A stretch of 64,000 bases of DNA, taken from the NCBI GenBank assembly GCA_026874595.1, contig CM049308.1, positions 52,403,624 to 52,467,623 on the forward strand. Reading direction: 5' to 3'. A program made the position numbers and the translations under genes. This DNA comes from Sipunculus nudus (Eukaryota; Annelida; Sipuncula; Golfingiida; Sipunculidae). Below, piece by piece: positions 61,705 through 64,000 of this stretch. The notes beneath the pieces are model-generated. The model saw only the letters and a list, made by a program, of their open reading frames with translations. It did no database searches and was not told the origin of the DNA. Each line of letters starts with the position of its first letter. The stretch's first letter is position 1.

Positions 61705-64000
61705 CTAATGGTACCAATGCTTGCTTTGAACCCCCTGCCCTGTGTCCTTAAGCAAGAATATCCTGTGTCCTTAGTACCACCCCTGGTGGTTTGAAGGACT
61801 GCCTTATTTAACACGAACCTGCTAACTAAAAATGTATGTTGTTTCAATGCTGTGTTCATTTAATTATATTTTATGGTGTAAATCTGCCTTGAAATAACCT
61901 AACCAATGTCTAAAGCTAAAAGCAAGTCTGATCTACACTGAAACCTATGTGAAGTGTCGACTGTGGCCCGGCCAATAGTCATTGATCATTCACTAGACCG
62001 GCAACTGATGACAATGTAAAATTGTAAAAGTACCTTCATCGTGACAATTTGTGATCTGATGCCTTTTCCAGCCATCTCCTTTCCATTCTTCATATACATA
62101 CTTTACTTCCAGTTTCATAATGAGTCTCCGGTGATCCAAGGATTGTAGGCATGTCTAACTTAGGAGCAGGTACATATTGCTGAATATCCTGTTGGTTGAC
62201 TGGGAAAGGCTTGATAGCATAAACTGTGGATCCATTAGTACAAGAAAGTGTTAAGTACACCACATTCATATTAAAGTTTGTCAGACTCATGAAATTGTGG
62301 ATATTAACTTTGTCCATTAGTATTTCCGGTACTCAGAGAAAAGGACTGTCCCATAGTGTTAATCACTGCGACCCTCCAGTTATTCATTCTCGTACTTCCT
62401 GATATCTTCTCTTCACATTAAAACACACACACACAGGTTTTCCATAGGGGCACTTGCCATGATGGATGAACAGGAAATGTTTGACATGAAAAACGATCTC
62501 GCACAGGGAGCAGCTCATGAAATGAAATGAAAGCGCAAATGCGAGTTCGTTCTTTCGGATCCTCACGTTTGCCAATCACAATTCGCATCCTCACCTTCGA
62601 CAATCTGAGGCCACTTTTCAGAATCGAAGGAAAAGTGTTCGCCTCTTGTTCGACTTTATTAGGCAGATACAGGGATACCCGGTGAGAGAACGAACGTCTA
62701 TTACTTTTAATTTTAAAGGTAGTTTTTTTTCAAAATGCATGTAGTCCATGGTGCTTGAAGATTTAGCACAATGAGGGGGAATTCCATGAACACAAATGAC
62801 ATAACAAAAACAAAGGCCTTGTGGTCTGAAAATTGGGGCCGGGGAACACTTCTCATTTGGTCTAAAACCAGGGAAGGGGGGGGAGGGTCCTCCTTGTATC
62901 TACTAATTCCAGATGGTCCGTATCCGTAGCCAACTAAACAAAAACTGCTTTGTAGTTCATAATATAAACATTTATTTTACATATTTTGGTAAACTAGTCG
63001 CGGTACTCTCCAAAGCTCAGACCTATGATTGCTTTAGGTAGTCTGCAGGGGTGGAGGAATGAATAATCAAAGAAAACCACCTGCCTTTAACAATTCGTGA
63101 TAAACTGTGGTAACAATATATAATGCATAAGCAGTGCAAAAAATTCAGATGACAAATTGTTCTCCTCCATATGCCTTCCTGTTTGTAGTTTGTGTAATAC
63201 CTGCATTTTATCTTGACATGTATGGTAAGCCCATATATATGTGTATATTTAAGCTTCAGAAACTTGCAGGAGAGTATGGGTATTTAGAACTGAAAAGTTT
63301 TATTTTTTACCTTAGCGCCAATTCGCAATAGGGAAATACTTTAAGACATGGTTCCAGTCAAATATTGTAGGTCCCTGCATGAGAAGGCATACATTTGTAG
63401 ACCCAGCGTGTAGGATGGTCATTGATAGCTGAAGTTGGTAGAAGTTGGCCAAAAATGTTAGACCTATGGTGAGGAGAAGCGTATTACAATATTGTTTGTC
63501 CATGAGAACTTTTACATTTGTAGGCCCAGAACGCTTTCTGATAGTTGAAAGTTGGTAGCATGATCTTTAGGCCCTAAAGTCTAGACATAAGATTAGGCCC
63601 AGAATCTAAGACATACAGTGACGGTGATGATAAATATTTCAAAATACTGTTGACCAAGAGAAGGACCCAGAGAAGGCTACACTTTTAGACGTAGAATGTT
63701 GGATGCTATGTAAGAGTTTCAGATTAAAGAATCGGGTTAACAAAGACGCAGACAGTTTTGGCTACTTTTAGCGTTTTAGATACGTGCGACATAACCTGTT
63801 ATAATTAGGACTCAGCGCTTTATATACTGAATACATTCATGTTGCCAGATTACTACTTTTTTAGAGAATGTGTGACTTCTAATTTTTAAACGCCCGTTTT
63901 ATGCCATGTCTAAAAAAATTATAAGTACAATTTGACCTTTTTTTTTTTTCCTGATGACAGGAGAAAAAGTCCAAACTCTGGGACCCAAGGTCACTGGACA
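60203..64000. other. host intergenic DNA, two weak coding candidates
   Basis: A (CT)n(AT)n tract lies at about 61017-61079, (AT)n at about 61659-61701 and (AC)n near 62427. A plus-strand stretch at 60359-60613 (IIALAEACKMLHCKVHSATV) and a minus-strand stretch at 62090-62317 (MDKVNIHNFMSLTNFNMNVV) look mildly protein-like but lack splice context or known domains. Otherwise I see nothing. Confidence 0.4.

Noticed and set aside
61629-61859. Minus-strand frame running into an (AT)n tract
   Set aside because: Its end is encoded by the microsatellite (IYIYIY).

Overview
The window is invertebrate nuclear DNA, most likely from a bivalve mollusc. The flanks are AT-rich with (AT)n microsatellites, a decayed non-LTR retrotransposon, and two copies of a family that opens with a 'tatgccccc...gccac' hairpin, followed by strings of 'gtccgtccgtctg'. 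I remember that family from bivalve genomes, so the host call is inference. I could not support an intact host gene in either flank.

Positions 21482-54632 hold one complete 33,151-bp Polinton/Maverick (adintovirus-like) endogenous DNA virus. It begins AG and ends CT, has identical 91-bp terminal inverted repeats (TIRs), and is bracketed by the 6-bp target duplication TATGCA. It carries protein-primed-type DNA polymerase B, an A32-like packaging ATPase, a DDE integrase with a chromodomain, two paralogous F54H12.2-like major capsid proteins (MCP1, MCP2) and three paralogous penton-like proteins. No adenain-type protease was recognised.

Layout from left to right: left TIR and subterminal repeats; a GC-rich minus-strand locus with two long overlapping reading frames (P and C) behind heat-shock-element-like sites; a minus-strand acidic-protein gene; a divergent promoter; the plus-strand block (PolB, ATPase, three unknown proteins, a histone-H1-like Lys/Ala/Pro protein, penton-like 1, integrase, small membrane protein, virion-type basic proteins, MCP1, MCP2); a minus-strand pair (a 549-aa protein and a RING-like protein); a second divergent promoter; then a PC4-like protein, penton-like 2 and 3, and small accessory genes; finally a cassette array and the right TIR. 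Two promoter classes are visible. A conserved module with a TTTGCG...CTTCCGGT core sits before the replication and accessory genes (probably early). Plain TATA boxes lie 35-47 nt before the ATG of most virion genes (probably late).

The most unusual feature is at 53806-54389. Three tandem GC-rich cassettes (180, 177 and 171 bp), separated by identical 28-bp spacers, are homologous to one 174-bp GC-rich surface-loop segment inside MCP1. They lie outside any capsid gene and in opposite orientation to it. All four copies share the same edges and all lengths are multiples of three. The MCP1 copy looks like a mosaic of cassettes C and A. This resembles a silent-donor/expressed-locus arrangement for capsid-loop diversification, which I have not seen described for Polintons.

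Many element genes carry nonsense codons or single-base frame breaks, often in homopolymers, so this copy is probably defective, or partly affected by assembly indels. The integrase, ATPase and MCP2 frames are open.
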